Origin: 39-52-133 sp041488395 | GTDB taxonomy: Bacteria > Pseudomonadota > Gammaproteobacteria > Burkholderiales > Gallionellaceae | Assembly: GCA_041488395.1 (NCBI GenBank) | Contig: JBGPPE010000014.1 | Coordinates: 1 to 29,203, forward strand | Length of the DNA stretch: 29,203 bases | Direction: 5' to 3' | Shown here: positions 22,560-29,203 of the stretch, one piece after another | How positions within the stretch are numbered: position 1 is the first letter of the stretch | Layout: every line of letters begins with the position of its first letter | The notes under the pieces: generated by a model | What the model was told of the DNA's origin: nothing | Seen by the model: the letters and a program-made list of their open reading frames with translations, nothing else | Databases searched by the model: none | Translations under genes and position numbers: made by a program

Positions 22560-23738
22560 ATGAAGAGTACGGAACGCATCAGCTGCGATATCTTCTGCAC
22601 CGTGGTGGATAACTACGGCGACATCGGCGTGTGCTGGCGCCTGGCGCGGCAACTGGCCAATGAGCACGGCCTGGCCGTGCGGCTGTGGGTGGATGATCTG
22701 GCCAGCTTTCGCAAGCTGTGCCCGGAAGTCGTGCCGACCCAGCCCATCCAGCAGCAGCACGGGGTGGAGATCAGGCACTGGGGCATACCCTTTGCCGAGG
22801 TTATCCCCGCTCAGCTGGTGATCGAGGCATTTGCCTGCGAATTGCCTGAGCGTTATGTGCTGGCCATGGCGGAGCAAACGCACAAGCCGGTGTGGCTGAA
22901 TCTGGAGTACCTCAGTGCCGAAGACTGGGTGGCAGGTTGCCACGGCCTGCCTTCGCCGCATCCGCGCTTGCCGCTGGTCAAATATTTCTTCTTCCCCGGC
23001 TTTACCAGGGAAACCGGCGGCCTGCTGCTGGAGCGCGACCTGCTGGCGCGGCGCGATGCCTTCCTGGCCGATGCTGCAGCACAGGAAAGCTACTGGCAGG
23101 CGCTGGGCGTGCCGCCACGGCAGGCGGATGAGATGCGGGTGTCGCTGTTCAGCTATGAAAACCCGGCCGTGCCGGCCCTGCTCATGGCCTGGGCGGCGGG
23201 CGCCACACCGTTGACCTGCCTGGTTCCGGAAGGGCGGGTGTTGCCGCAAGTGGCCGGTTTCTTCGGGCGCGCGCAGCTGGCGGCGGGAGATGTGTTGCAG
23301 CAGGGTAGCCTGCGTGTGCAGGTGCTGCCGTTTGTCGAGCAGGAGCGCTATGACGAACTGCTATGGGCATGCGATTGCAACTTCGTGCGCGGTGAGGATT
23401 CCTGCGTGCGCGCACAGTGGGCGGGCAAACCTTTTGTCTGGCACATCTATCCGCAGCATGACGGGGTGCACGAGCACAAGCTGCATGCCTTGCTCGATCT
23501 GTATGGTGCCGGGTTGCCGCCAGCCTGCGCTCAGGCCGTGCGCGGCCTGTGGGATGCCTGGAACGGGGTGGCCGAGGCGATGCCTGTGGCGCAGGGCTGG
23601 AACCAATTCCTGATGTGCCAGTCTATGCTGCTGCCATATGGCATGGACTGGGCGCAGCAATTGGCCGGTAACAATCTCGCATTGAATTTGCTGGATTTTT
23701 ACTGGGAAATTGGTAAAATTCGCCCCTTTGAAATTTAA
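22560..23738 (+). CDS. earP: EF-P arginine rhamnosyltransferase EarP
   Basis: This 392-residue GT-B-type transferase adds rhamnose from dTDP-rhamnose to an arginine of elongation factor P. The N-terminal DNYGDIGVCWRLARQL (17-32) carries the conserved aspartates of the acceptor/catalytic site, and RGEDS at 277-281 is the sugar-nucleotide-binding motif with its conserved glutamate. IEAFACELPE near 95 and FVWHIYPQ near 292 are also typical. The following gene encodes EF-P with Arg at position 32, the known substrate residue. It starts four bases after the second permease, possibly as part of that transcript. The ribosome site is weak (GGAA about eight bases upstream). Confidence 0.95.
   Translation: MKSTERISCDIFCTVVDNYGDIGVCWRLARQLANEHGLAVRLWVDDLASFRKLCPEVVPTQPIQQQHGVEIRHWGIPFAEVIPAQLVIEAFACELPERYVLAMAEQTHKPVWLNLEYLSAEDWVAGCHGLPSPHPRLPLVKYFFFPGFTRETGGLLLERDLLARRDAFLADAAAQESYWQALGVPPRQADEMRVSLFSYENPAVPALLMAWAAGATPLTCLVPEGRVLPQVAGFFGRAQLAAGDVLQQGSLRVQVLPFVEQERYDELLWACDCNFVRGEDSCVRAQWAGKPFVWHIYPQHDGVHEHKLHALLDLYGAGLPPACAQAVRGLWDAWNGVAEAMPVAQGWNQFLMCQSMLLPYGMDWAQQLAGNNLALNLLDFYWEIGKIRPFEI
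23711..23719 (+). promoter_or_regulatory. Candidate extended -10 promoter for efp
   Basis: TGGTAAAAT is an extended -10 element (TG-N-TAAAAT) within the last codons of earP, 35 bases before the efp ATG. No good -35 box is seen at the standard distance, which extended -10 promoters can tolerate. A private promoter would let the abundant EF-P be made in excess of its modifying enzyme. Confidence 0.4.
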
Positions 23739-23753
23739 GGCAGGAAGATAGTC

Positions 23754-24314
23754 ATGAAAATAGCACAAGAACTGCGCGCCGGTAACGTGGTAATGGTCAA
23801 CGGCCAGCCACTGGTAGTGCAGAAAGCGGAATACAGCCGTTCCGGTCGCAGCGGTTCGGTGGTGAAATTCAAATTCAAGAACCTGTTGACCGAGGCGCCC
23901 AGCGAAGCGATCTACAGCGCGGACGACAAGTTCGACCAGGTTATCCTGGAGCGCAAGGACTGCACCTACTCCTACTTCGCTGATCCGATGTATGTATTCA
24001 TGGACACCGAGTACAACCAGTACGAAGTGGAGAAGGACAATCTGGGCGACACCCTCAACTACATCGAAGACGGCATGCCTTGCGAAGTGGTGTTCTACAA
24101 CGACAATGCGATTTCGGTTGAATTGCCCAACACCATCGTGCGTGAAGTGGTTTACACCGAGCCTGCAGTGCGTGGCGATACTTCCGGCAAGGTGATGAAG
24201 CCAGCCAAGCTGAATACCGGTTTTGAACTGCCTGTTGCGGCCTTTATCGATATCGGCGACAAGATCGAAATCGACACCCGCACCAACGAGTTCAAGAAGC
24301 GCGTAACTGCCTAA
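23754..24314 (+). CDS. efp: Translation elongation factor P, arginine type
   Basis: This 186-residue, full-length EF-P has its three beta-barrel domains (about 1-64, 65-128 and 129-186). EF-P binds between the ribosomal P and E sites and relieves stalling at polyproline. The tip loop of domain I reads SRSGRSGS, with Arg32 at the modified position, so the factor needs EarP rather than the lysine-modifying EpmA/EpmB system. AGGAAG lies six bases before the ATG. It is followed by a strong terminator. Confidence 0.98.
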   Translation: MKIAQELRAGNVVMVNGQPLVVQKAEYSRSGRSGSVVKFKFKNLLTEAPSEAIYSADDKFDQVILERKDCTYSYFADPMYVFMDTEYNQYEVEKDNLGDTLNYIEDGMPCEVVFYNDNAISVELPNTIVREVVYTEPAVRGDTSGKVMKPAKLNTGFELPVAAFIDIGDKIEIDTRTNEFKKRVTA

Positions 24315-24338
24315 GCAACATTTCGAGAAACATGCTGT

Positions 24339-24378
24339 GAAATAAAAAGAGCCGCTAACTAGCGGCTCTTTTTATTTC
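24339..24378. terminator. Strong bidirectional terminator between efp and the lipoprotein gene
   Basis: An 18-bp perfect stem surrounds the loop AACT (24357-24360). Its core is GAGCCGCT/AGCGGCTC, with an A-rich left flank and T-rich right flank, so it ends transcripts from both directions. It serves efp (+) and the convergent minus-strand genes from 24389. Confidence 0.93.
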
Positions 24379-24388
24379 CTGACAACGC

Positions 24389-24601
24389 TTATTTACTCTC
24401 TTCTTTAGCAGCTGCCGTTTCTGCAGTTGCAGCTGGCGCCGAGGCTGGGGCTAACTTCTCAGCGCCCGTATCCTTTGACCATACGTATCTTGCAGGGTCT
24501 GTGGCAATATTTGTTGTCGCCTTATTCAGCGCTTCTCCGACCTCAAATGCAGAAGAGCACCCTGATAGGCAAATCGCCAGGACAAGCAATCGATAGCTCA
24601 T
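24389..24601 (-). CDS. Small lipoprotein
   Basis: This 70-residue precursor starts MSYRLLVLAICLSGCSSAFEVGEAL. The lipobox LSGC predicts lipidation at Cys15; the following Ser-Ser favours outer-membrane sorting. The rest is a short helix (GEALNKATTNIAT) and an Ala/Pro/Glu-rich tail (APASAPAATAETAAAKEESK) that looks disordered. AAGGA six bases upstream supports the start. The epimerase gene ends nine bases before it, so they share a transcript. Function unknown; size and tail recall small envelope lipoproteins generally. Confidence 0.85.
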   Translation of the reverse strand: MSYRLLVLAICLSGCSSAFEVGEALNKATTNIATDPARYVWSKDTGAEKLAPASAPAATAETAAAKEESK

Positions 24602-24610
24602 GTTGATTCC

Positions 24611-25516
24611 TTATTTCAGCGCTTCCAGGCTGTAAACCACGGACAAGCGGTGTGTCTCACCGGGCGCGACGCTTACCACGTTGTTAAAGGCATTGGCGCT
24701 TTCCACGCAGACCATGCCGCGATGGCCATCCTGGCCGAAGTCGCCCATCTTGTCGGCCTTTTCCGTCCACGGGTTCCACACCACGGTCGAGCGGCTGCCC
24801 TGCTTGGCAATGCGGATGGCGCGCTTCAGGCCGCGGTCTTCAATCACGCAGTCGGCCGTGGTGTCCACATACACGCGATCCACTTCGCTTTCGATCACGA
24901 TGCCGTCCTTCTGGGTTCTCTGGGCAGGTTCGCCCACCTTGTCCAGATAGGTGCAGCCTTCCAGGCCACGGATGGTCATCTGCGCCACATCGCTGATATG
25001 GAAGTAGGTGTGCAGCGCCTCGCCCAGGGTGAATGCCTGCTTGCCGCTATTGTGCGTGACCAGCTCGACACGCAGGGTTTTGCCTACGGTGATTTCCACT
25101 TTAGCGGTGCAAGGGTGCGGCCATTGTGCGCGGGTGGCATCGCTTTCAACCAGGCCCAGGCTGATGAAGGTTGCACCATCCGGCAGGGCTTTGGTTTCCA
25201 GCACTTCCCACATCACCGTGCGCGCATAGCCGTGGCCGGGCAGCTTGGCATCGCTGGCATGCGGGCCAAACCACGGCCAGCAGATCGGCACGCCGCCGCG
25301 GATGGATTTGCCCGGGGCAAACTTGGCGTATTTGGACAGCCAGATCACCGGTTCCTCATCATTGGGCTGGTAAGTCATCAGATGCGCACCTTGCACGGCA
25401 ATGCTGGCGCTGGCATGGCTGTTCTTGATTTCCGCCGCGATCAGGCCGCCGGCGATTTCACTGAAGATAAGGTTGTTGTTGATGCCAAAGCGCTGGTTGA
25501 GTTCTGCAAGAGTCAT
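24611..25516 (-). CDS. yeaD: D-hexose-6-phosphate mutarotase (YeaD-like)
   Basis: This 301-residue aldose-1-epimerase-fold enzyme interconverts the alpha and beta anomers of glucose-6-phosphate. Family segments are GAHLMTYQP (43-51), the phosphate-site stretch GGVPICWPWFGPH (74-86), HGYAR (95-99), GEALHTYFHI with catalytic His169, and a late VWNPWTEKADKMGDFG with MVCVESAN carrying the conserved glutamate. The ATG at 25516 has AGGA upstream and gives the family length; the open frame upstream to 25564 adds 16 atypical residues. It is cytoplasmic and followed by the small lipoprotein gene. Confidence 0.92.
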   Translation of the reverse strand: MTLAELNQRFGINNNLIFSEIAGGLIAAEIKNSHASASIAVQGAHLMTYQPNDEEPVIWLSKYAKFAPGKSIRGGVPICWPWFGPHASDAKLPGHGYARTVMWEVLETKALPDGATFISLGLVESDATRAQWPHPCTAKVEITVGKTLRVELVTHNSGKQAFTLGEALHTYFHISDVAQMTIRGLEGCTYLDKVGEPAQRTQKDGIVIESEVDRVYVDTTADCVIEDRGLKRAIRIAKQGSRSTVVWNPWTEKADKMGDFGQDGHRGMVCVESANAFNNVVSVAPGETHRLSVVYSLEALK

Positions 25517-25670
25517 GGTGGTGTCCTGAAGGTTGGAAACGTTATTTTCGCGGCAATTATACATGGCGACAGAAATCGTCGCGAGCGGGCAGGTATTGGG
25601 GTAGCCCGGGGCATCGGCACGCGCGCAGCAGACTGATGACGTATAGCAATGTGTGCCAGGGGTTGTTTAC

Positions 25671-25699
25671 CTCTTGAACTTTCAGCGTATGCCCCCATT
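25671..25699 (+). promoter_or_regulatory. Sigma-32 (RpoH) type heat-shock promoter for htpX
   Basis: CTTGAA at 25671-25676 and CCCCATTTT at 25691-25699, separated by 14 bases, match the sigma-32 pattern (CTTGAA, 13-14 bases, CCCCATnTA) very well. Predicted transcription starts near 25706, about 55 bases before the htpX ATG. htpX is a heat-shock gene in E. coli, so position and pattern agree. The rest of the gap 25517-25761 shows nothing convincing. Confidence 0.75.
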
Positions 25700-25761
25700 T
25701 TAAAACTGCGTAAATTTGGGTGTGCTTTGTGCCACGTGTCTTAAGTTCTATGGAGAGAGTA

Positions 25762-26643
25762 ATGAAGCGGATTTTCCTGTTTATTGTGACCAATCTGGCA
25801 GTGCTCGCGGTAATCAGCATCACTTTGCGCCTGCTCGGCGTGGATCGTGTGCTGGACCAAAGCGGCGCTATTAATTTCAATGCCTTGCTGGTCATCTCCA
25901 TGGTGATCGGTTTTTCCGGCTCGATTATTTCGCTGCTGATGTCGAAATGGTCGGCCAAGCGCATGGTAGGTGCCGAGGTCATTACCAGCCCGATCGACCC
26001 GACCCAGCGCTGGCTGGTGGATACCGTTGCGCGCCAGGCACAAATGGCGGGCATCGGCATGCCGGAGGTGGCAATCTATGACGCGCCCGATGTGAACGCT
26101 TTTGCCACCGGCTGGAACCGCAATAGCGCGCTGGTGGCGGTCAGCACCGGCCTGCTGCACAGCATGAGCCGCGATGAGGCGGAAGCCGTGCTGGCGCACG
26201 AGATCAGCCATGTGGCCAACGGCGACATGGTGACCATGGCGCTGATTCAGGGTGTGGTGAACACCTTCGTCATCTTCTTTGCCAAGCTGTTCGGCATCCT
26301 GGTTGACCGTGTCCTGCTCAAGAATGACCCGCGCAACGGCCCCGGCATCGGCGCTTTTGTTGCCGAGATCGTCGCGCAACTGGTGCTGGGCGTGCTGGCC
26401 AGCATGATCGTGATGTGGTTCTCGCGCCAGCGCGAATTCCGTGCCGATGCCGGCGGTGCCAACCTGGCAGGGCGCTTCAAGATGATCGCTGCACTGGAAA
26501 AATTGAAGGTAAACCATGAGCAGACAGCGATGCCGGAGAAAATGGCCGCTTTCGGCATCTCCGGCGGCAAGAGTTTTTCGCGCCTGTTTATGACACATCC
26601 GCCGCTGGATGAGCGTATCGAAGCGCTGCGTTCAGCCCAATAA
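25762..26643 (+). CDS. htpX: HtpX, membrane zinc metalloprotease (M48)
   Basis: This 293-residue inner-membrane protease degrades damaged membrane proteins. Two N-terminal helices (about 5-24 and 40-60) precede a cytoplasmic catalytic region with HEISH at 146-150. Two further helices follow (about 158-180 and 190-215), and REFRADAGGA near 223 supplies the third zinc ligand (Glu). The C-terminal THPPLDERIEALR is the conserved family tail. The ATG at 25762 follows GGAGAG; an in-frame ATG at 25750 overlaps that site. The upstream region has a sigma-32-type promoter, and a terminator follows. Confidence 0.97.
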   Translation: MKRIFLFIVTNLAVLAVISITLRLLGVDRVLDQSGAINFNALLVISMVIGFSGSIISLLMSKWSAKRMVGAEVITSPIDPTQRWLVDTVARQAQMAGIGMPEVAIYDAPDVNAFATGWNRNSALVAVSTGLLHSMSRDEAEAVLAHEISHVANGDMVTMALIQGVVNTFVIFFAKLFGILVDRVLLKNDPRNGPGIGAFVAEIVAQLVLGVLASMIVMWFSRQREFRADAGGANLAGRFKMIAALEKLKVNHEQTAMPEKMAAFGISGGKSFSRLFMTHPPLDERIEALRSAQ

Positions 26644-26666
26644 TCAATCTGGCATCAACAATCCAG

Positions 26667-26694
26667 GCCACTGTCCGATGACGGTGGCTTTTTT
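26667..26694 (+). terminator. Intrinsic terminator after htpX
   Basis: GCCACTGTC (26667-26675) pairs with GACGGTGGC (26680-26688, one T-G wobble) over the loop CGAT, followed by TTTTTT. It starts 24 bases after the htpX stop codon. Confidence 0.88.
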
Positions 26695-26720
26695 GTTTTT
26701 GGGGCCTGAGTTTGTGGATA

Positions 26721-26750
26721 TTGCCACGGCATGCAAACATGCGAAATAAT
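26721..26750 (+). promoter_or_regulatory. Weak promoter candidate for the terminal large ORF
   Basis: TTGCCA (26721-26726) and AATAAT (26745-26750) are 18 bases apart. A small dyad, GCATG caaa CATGC (26729-26742), lies between them. It is the only promoter-like pair in the AT-rich stretch 26701-26820, but the match is modest. Confidence 0.3.
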
Positions 26751-26819
26751 GGACTATGCGGAATGGCATATTGCAAGGCGCAGGGAAATGTTGGAATGTT
26801 AGAACTGAGGTAACCCGGC

Positions 26820-26827
26820 TTTTTTTT
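26820..26827 (+). other. T8 homopolymer at the start of the large ORF
   Basis: Eight T sit directly at the first possible start codon (TTG 26826) of the large ORF. A short frame from ATG 26756 enters this tract one frame off and stops at 26831-26833. With seven T it would read straight into the large ORF. The tract could be a slippage site or a sequencing error. Confidence 0.4.
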
Positions 26828-29203
26828 GGATAAGACAAATAACTTGCTGGACGTGTGGCGCGTTGAGCAGAGGTTGGAGTATCTGGGATTTCCGGCGATG
26901 GGGTACAACACTACACTTTCAATGGTCACCGCTGCTGATGGCAAGCAGCATAGGTCAGCATCCGGCCCGAGCGGCATTCAGAATTTTGATGTGGATGGAA
27001 AATTTGGTACCAAGGAAGAGTTGGCAACTCAACTTTTTGAGCGCGTAGTTAACCGGATTTATGATGGTGAAGTAACGACGGGTCTAGCCGACGGTGTAGT
27101 CTCAAAATCGGGAATTGCGCAAGGGTGGCTTAATGCATATAACGCGCCGCACTGGATGGATATTGGTAGCGAAATGCAATATCAAGCTACAGCGAATGGT
27201 GTGATAGAAAGAGAAGGCGGTAGCTACAGCTTACCCGGTTGGCTGAATACTCAAATTGGAAGTGGAACATCAATAGAAAAATATGGGACGAGCTGGACTC
27301 GCGATTTGATGCGCGCGAAGTCATTTGCTGATCCTGCCCTACTAAGTAACGTGCCAGCCACTGGCTCACGTTCAAATGGTATTGTAGATGCTAACTACAC
27401 CGTTACACTAACTTCTCACGTTTCACATGGAGCGGGTATGAATTTTGATCTTGGTATCAAGTACAGCTACATCACAGGTGCATTCCTGAGTAGCACAATA
27501 GCGGTGGCTGGGATAAATACTGCGCTTCCTTCCCAGCCAAAGCCAGATCCTAATACGGGGATTGTTCAGTGGAGCAACCAGTATGCTTTGGCTTTAGCGA
27601 ATCAACTGCCGAACTATCAGACAGAGGCTAATAAATTACCCAATTACCGCAATGATCCAATACATAAGGGGATGAATCTACAACAAGCAGCTTTACTAGA
27701 CTTTTTGTCACTTTACTCTGTTACCCGTAACAATGGCTCTGAGGCATATGGCTGGGATGATCTGCCGATTAGCAACGGTAGCGGCACGCAGAAGGATGCG
27801 ATTCGGAAGGCTTTGTTTGGCGATGGCACTGCTGCAGGAGACATAATTCGCAGCGTTGCAATAGGCGGGTCTGGCAGTGGTCAGGCACAGTATCCGGGAA
27901 TTGAGGCTGTACTAACTGCGTTGGGTGTGCCCCCTAATAATGGGGCATTCCCTCTGCCGGATCATTACAATCATTTTCACGTAAATATTCAGCAACCAAC
28001 TAATAAGCCTGTCGAAATTGTATCAACAAAAAATCTACTTGCTGATGGAATGGTAGCCGATGCAAGCCAGAATCTAAACGATCTCGTGGCAGCTTCAGCA
28101 TTGAATGCGCAGGGACAATATGATGTTGCTTATAGCATTTGCCAGACTGTGGCACCTGTAGGAGGCATGGACTATCCAAATGCAAATAGGATTTACCCTA
28201 CTAGTGCTGCAGCACAATACTTTGACAGTAAGGGTATTCTTATTGAGCCGAGTGATTTGCCAAAGATAACTGTAATAAATGCACCCAAGCATGGAGAGCT
28301 TCAGTCTGAGGTTGGGTACGATTATGGTGTTTATCTCTACAAGCCTAATAAAGGTTACTTAGGTGAAGATCGCATGACCTTGTCCGTCGAGCTGAAGGGA
28401 AAGGTATTCAAGGTCATTTATTCCGTAGATGTCGTCGAAGCACCCGATAGTGGATCACCAAACTGCCCCACAGGTAACGGCATCAAGGAGCTGCCAGCGA
28501 CAGGAAGTAGTGCTAATACATATGGAAGTCTTGATATTTTGGAGTTGCCCGATGCTACCCAATACGACACCGAAACGTTGGCGCAATTGCACAGCATGGT
28601 CAGTTTTGCACTTGGTTCGGATTACCTAGGCAATGCTGGGACGTTGAATATCGCCGACCTCCCCGGCGCCGCCGTCGGCCAAACCACCGGCACCACCATC
28701 ACCCTAGATACCAACGCCGCCGGCAACGGCTGGTTCATCGACAGCACGCCATGGGACAACAGCGAATTCCTCCCCACCTCCAACCCCAACGAATGGGTGG
28801 CGAAGGCGGGCAGTAATGCTTACGGCAAGATGGACATGCTCAGCGTATTGCTACACGAATACGGCCATGCCCTCGGCATCGAGCACAGCGCAGACCCGAA
28901 CGACTACATGGGCACCACGCTGACTGCGGGCGTGCGCAGGTTGCCGAGTGCGGAGGAGTTGGCGTTGATGCAGAACCTGGTGGCGCAGGCTAAAGACACC
29001 CTCTCCCCAACCCCTGATGGAACTACTAGCCATTCGACTACGCTGGCAAACAACGCCAGCCAAGTCGCTGGTTATCTCCCGCAAGCGGGCGAGGGACAGG
29101 ATGCGCCTGGCTTCCCAACCCTGCCTTTGGGTAGCAGCTTCATTGGCTTCCTCGGCCTGTTGCGCGGCAGCCGTTATGGCGGCGTGAGCATCGTGCCGGA
29201 CAA
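26826..29203 (+). CDS. Start of a giant multidomain protein with LAS-type and matrixin-type peptidase domains (partial)
   Basis: One frame is open from an in-frame TAA at 26811 to the window edge. From TTG 26826 it gives at least 792 residues; no ATG with a ribosome site precedes the homology, so the start is uncertain. Residues 9-75 (DVWRVEQRLEYLGF...DVDGKFGT) resemble a peptidoglycan-binding domain. SHGAGMNFD (His201, Asp208) and HYNHFH (His380, His383, His385) match the HxxxxxxD and HxxHxH metal motifs of LAS peptidases (MepA, M15). Residues about 478-539 look cadherin/Ig-like (VYLYKPNKGYLGEDRMTL). HEYGHALGIEH (677-687) with Tyr694-Met695 is a matrixin-type metzincin site with its Met-turn. 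There is no N-terminal Sec signal, so type I secretion is possible. AT-rich to about 28640, then GC-rich. Confidence 0.85.
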   Translation, partial: MDKTNNLLDVWRVEQRLEYLGFPAMGYNTTLSMVTAADGKQHRSASGPSGIQNFDVDGKFGTKEELATQLFERVVNRIYDGEVTTGLADGVVSKSGIAQGWLNAYNAPHWMDIGSEMQYQATANGVIEREGGSYSLPGWLNTQIGSGTSIEKYGTSWTRDLMRAKSFADPALLSNVPATGSRSNGIVDANYTVTLTSHVSHGAGMNFDLGIKYSYITGAFLSSTIAVAGINTALPSQPKPDPNTGIVQWSNQYALALANQLPNYQTEANKLPNYRNDPIHKGMNLQQAALLDFLSLYSVTRNNGSEAYGWDDLPISNGSGTQKDAIRKALFGDGTAAGDIIRSVAIGGSGSGQAQYPGIEAVLTALGVPPNNGAFPLPDHYNHFHVNIQQPTNKPVEIVSTKNLLADGMVADASQNLNDLVAASALNAQGQYDVAYSICQTVAPVGGMDYPNANRIYPTSAAAQYFDSKGILIEPSDLPKITVINAPKHGELQSEVGYDYGVYLYKPNKGYLGEDRMTLSVELKGKVFKVIYSVDVVEAPDSGSPNCPTGNGIKELPATGSSANTYGSLDILELPDATQYDTETLAQLHSMVSFALGSDYLGNAGTLNIADLPGAAVGQTTGTTITLDTNAAGNGWFIDSTPWDNSEFLPTSNPNEWVAKAGSNAYGKMDMLSVLLHEYGHALGIEHSADPNDYMGTTLTAGVRRLPSAEELALMQNLVAQAKDTLSPTPDGTTSHSTTLANNASQVAGYLPQAGEGQDAPGFPTLPLGSSFIGFLGLLRGSRYGGVSIVPD

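Noticed and set aside
25565..25670. tRNA or small RNA in the gap upstream of htpX
   Set aside because: No cloverleaf or T-loop consensus could be found; only the sigma-32 promoter is convincing in this gap.
26863..27048. 61-codon plus-strand frame at the start of the giant ORF
   Set aside because: It is in another frame and overlaps the peptidoglycan-binding-like segment of the long open frame, which has recognisable domain patterns.

Overview
The window looks like chromosomal DNA of a GC-rich, CO2-fixing betaproteobacterium, probably in or near the Nitrosomonadales/Gallionellaceae. This rests on a form IA RuBisCO operon of the cbbLSQO type with a divergent cbbR, an EarP/EF-P pair with Arg32, and a MacA/MacB-like exporter. 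The genus is inference only.

Layout. (1) 1-6100: partial cbbR (-), a control region with a perfect 16-bp palindrome, then cbbL, cbbS, cbbQ, cbbO and a small overlapping gene (+). A REP-like inverted repeat separates cbbL from cbbS, and a hairpin plus T-run separates cbbS from cbbQ. (2) 6315-8588: a small unknown gene (-) diverging from a PurE homologue, followed by a class II fructose-bisphosphate aldolase fused to a C-terminal Dabb-like domain. (3) 8887-10405: an unknown helical protein, a small exported protein and a four-helix membrane protein. (4) 10412-15548 (-): lipase-like hydrolase, glycerophosphodiesterase, glpD and a glycerol-kinase-like gene, which together read as a glycerolipid-to-DHAP route. 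(5) 15774-17788 (+): three small unknown proteins around an exported alpha/beta hydrolase. (6) 17863-22555 (+): HlyD/MacA-like adaptor, MacB-type ATPase and two FtsX-type permeases. (7) 22560-24314 (+): earP and efp, closed by a strong bidirectional terminator. (8) 24389-25516 (-): small lipoprotein and a glucose-6-phosphate-1-epimerase-like gene. (9) 25671-26643 (+): htpX behind a good sigma-32-type promoter. (10) 26826-29203 (+): the beginning of a very large ORF that runs off the window. It carries a peptidoglycan-binding-like segment, a LAS-type (MepA/M15-like) zinc peptidase motif set, a cadherin/Ig-like segment and a matrixin-type HExxHxxGxxH domain. Its first two thirds are clearly AT-richer than the rest of the window.

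Repeated short inverted-repeat elements stand out: six copies of at least four sequence types, all between genes and several inside operons. Three share CACAGAG-type ends. The most novel content is the terminal multi-peptidase ORF, with a T8 tract at its start that could switch its reading frame. Next come the aldolase-Dabb fusion, the paired cysteines in the adaptor coiled coil, and the inverted-repeat family. No CRISPR array, tRNA, rRNA or transposase was seen.
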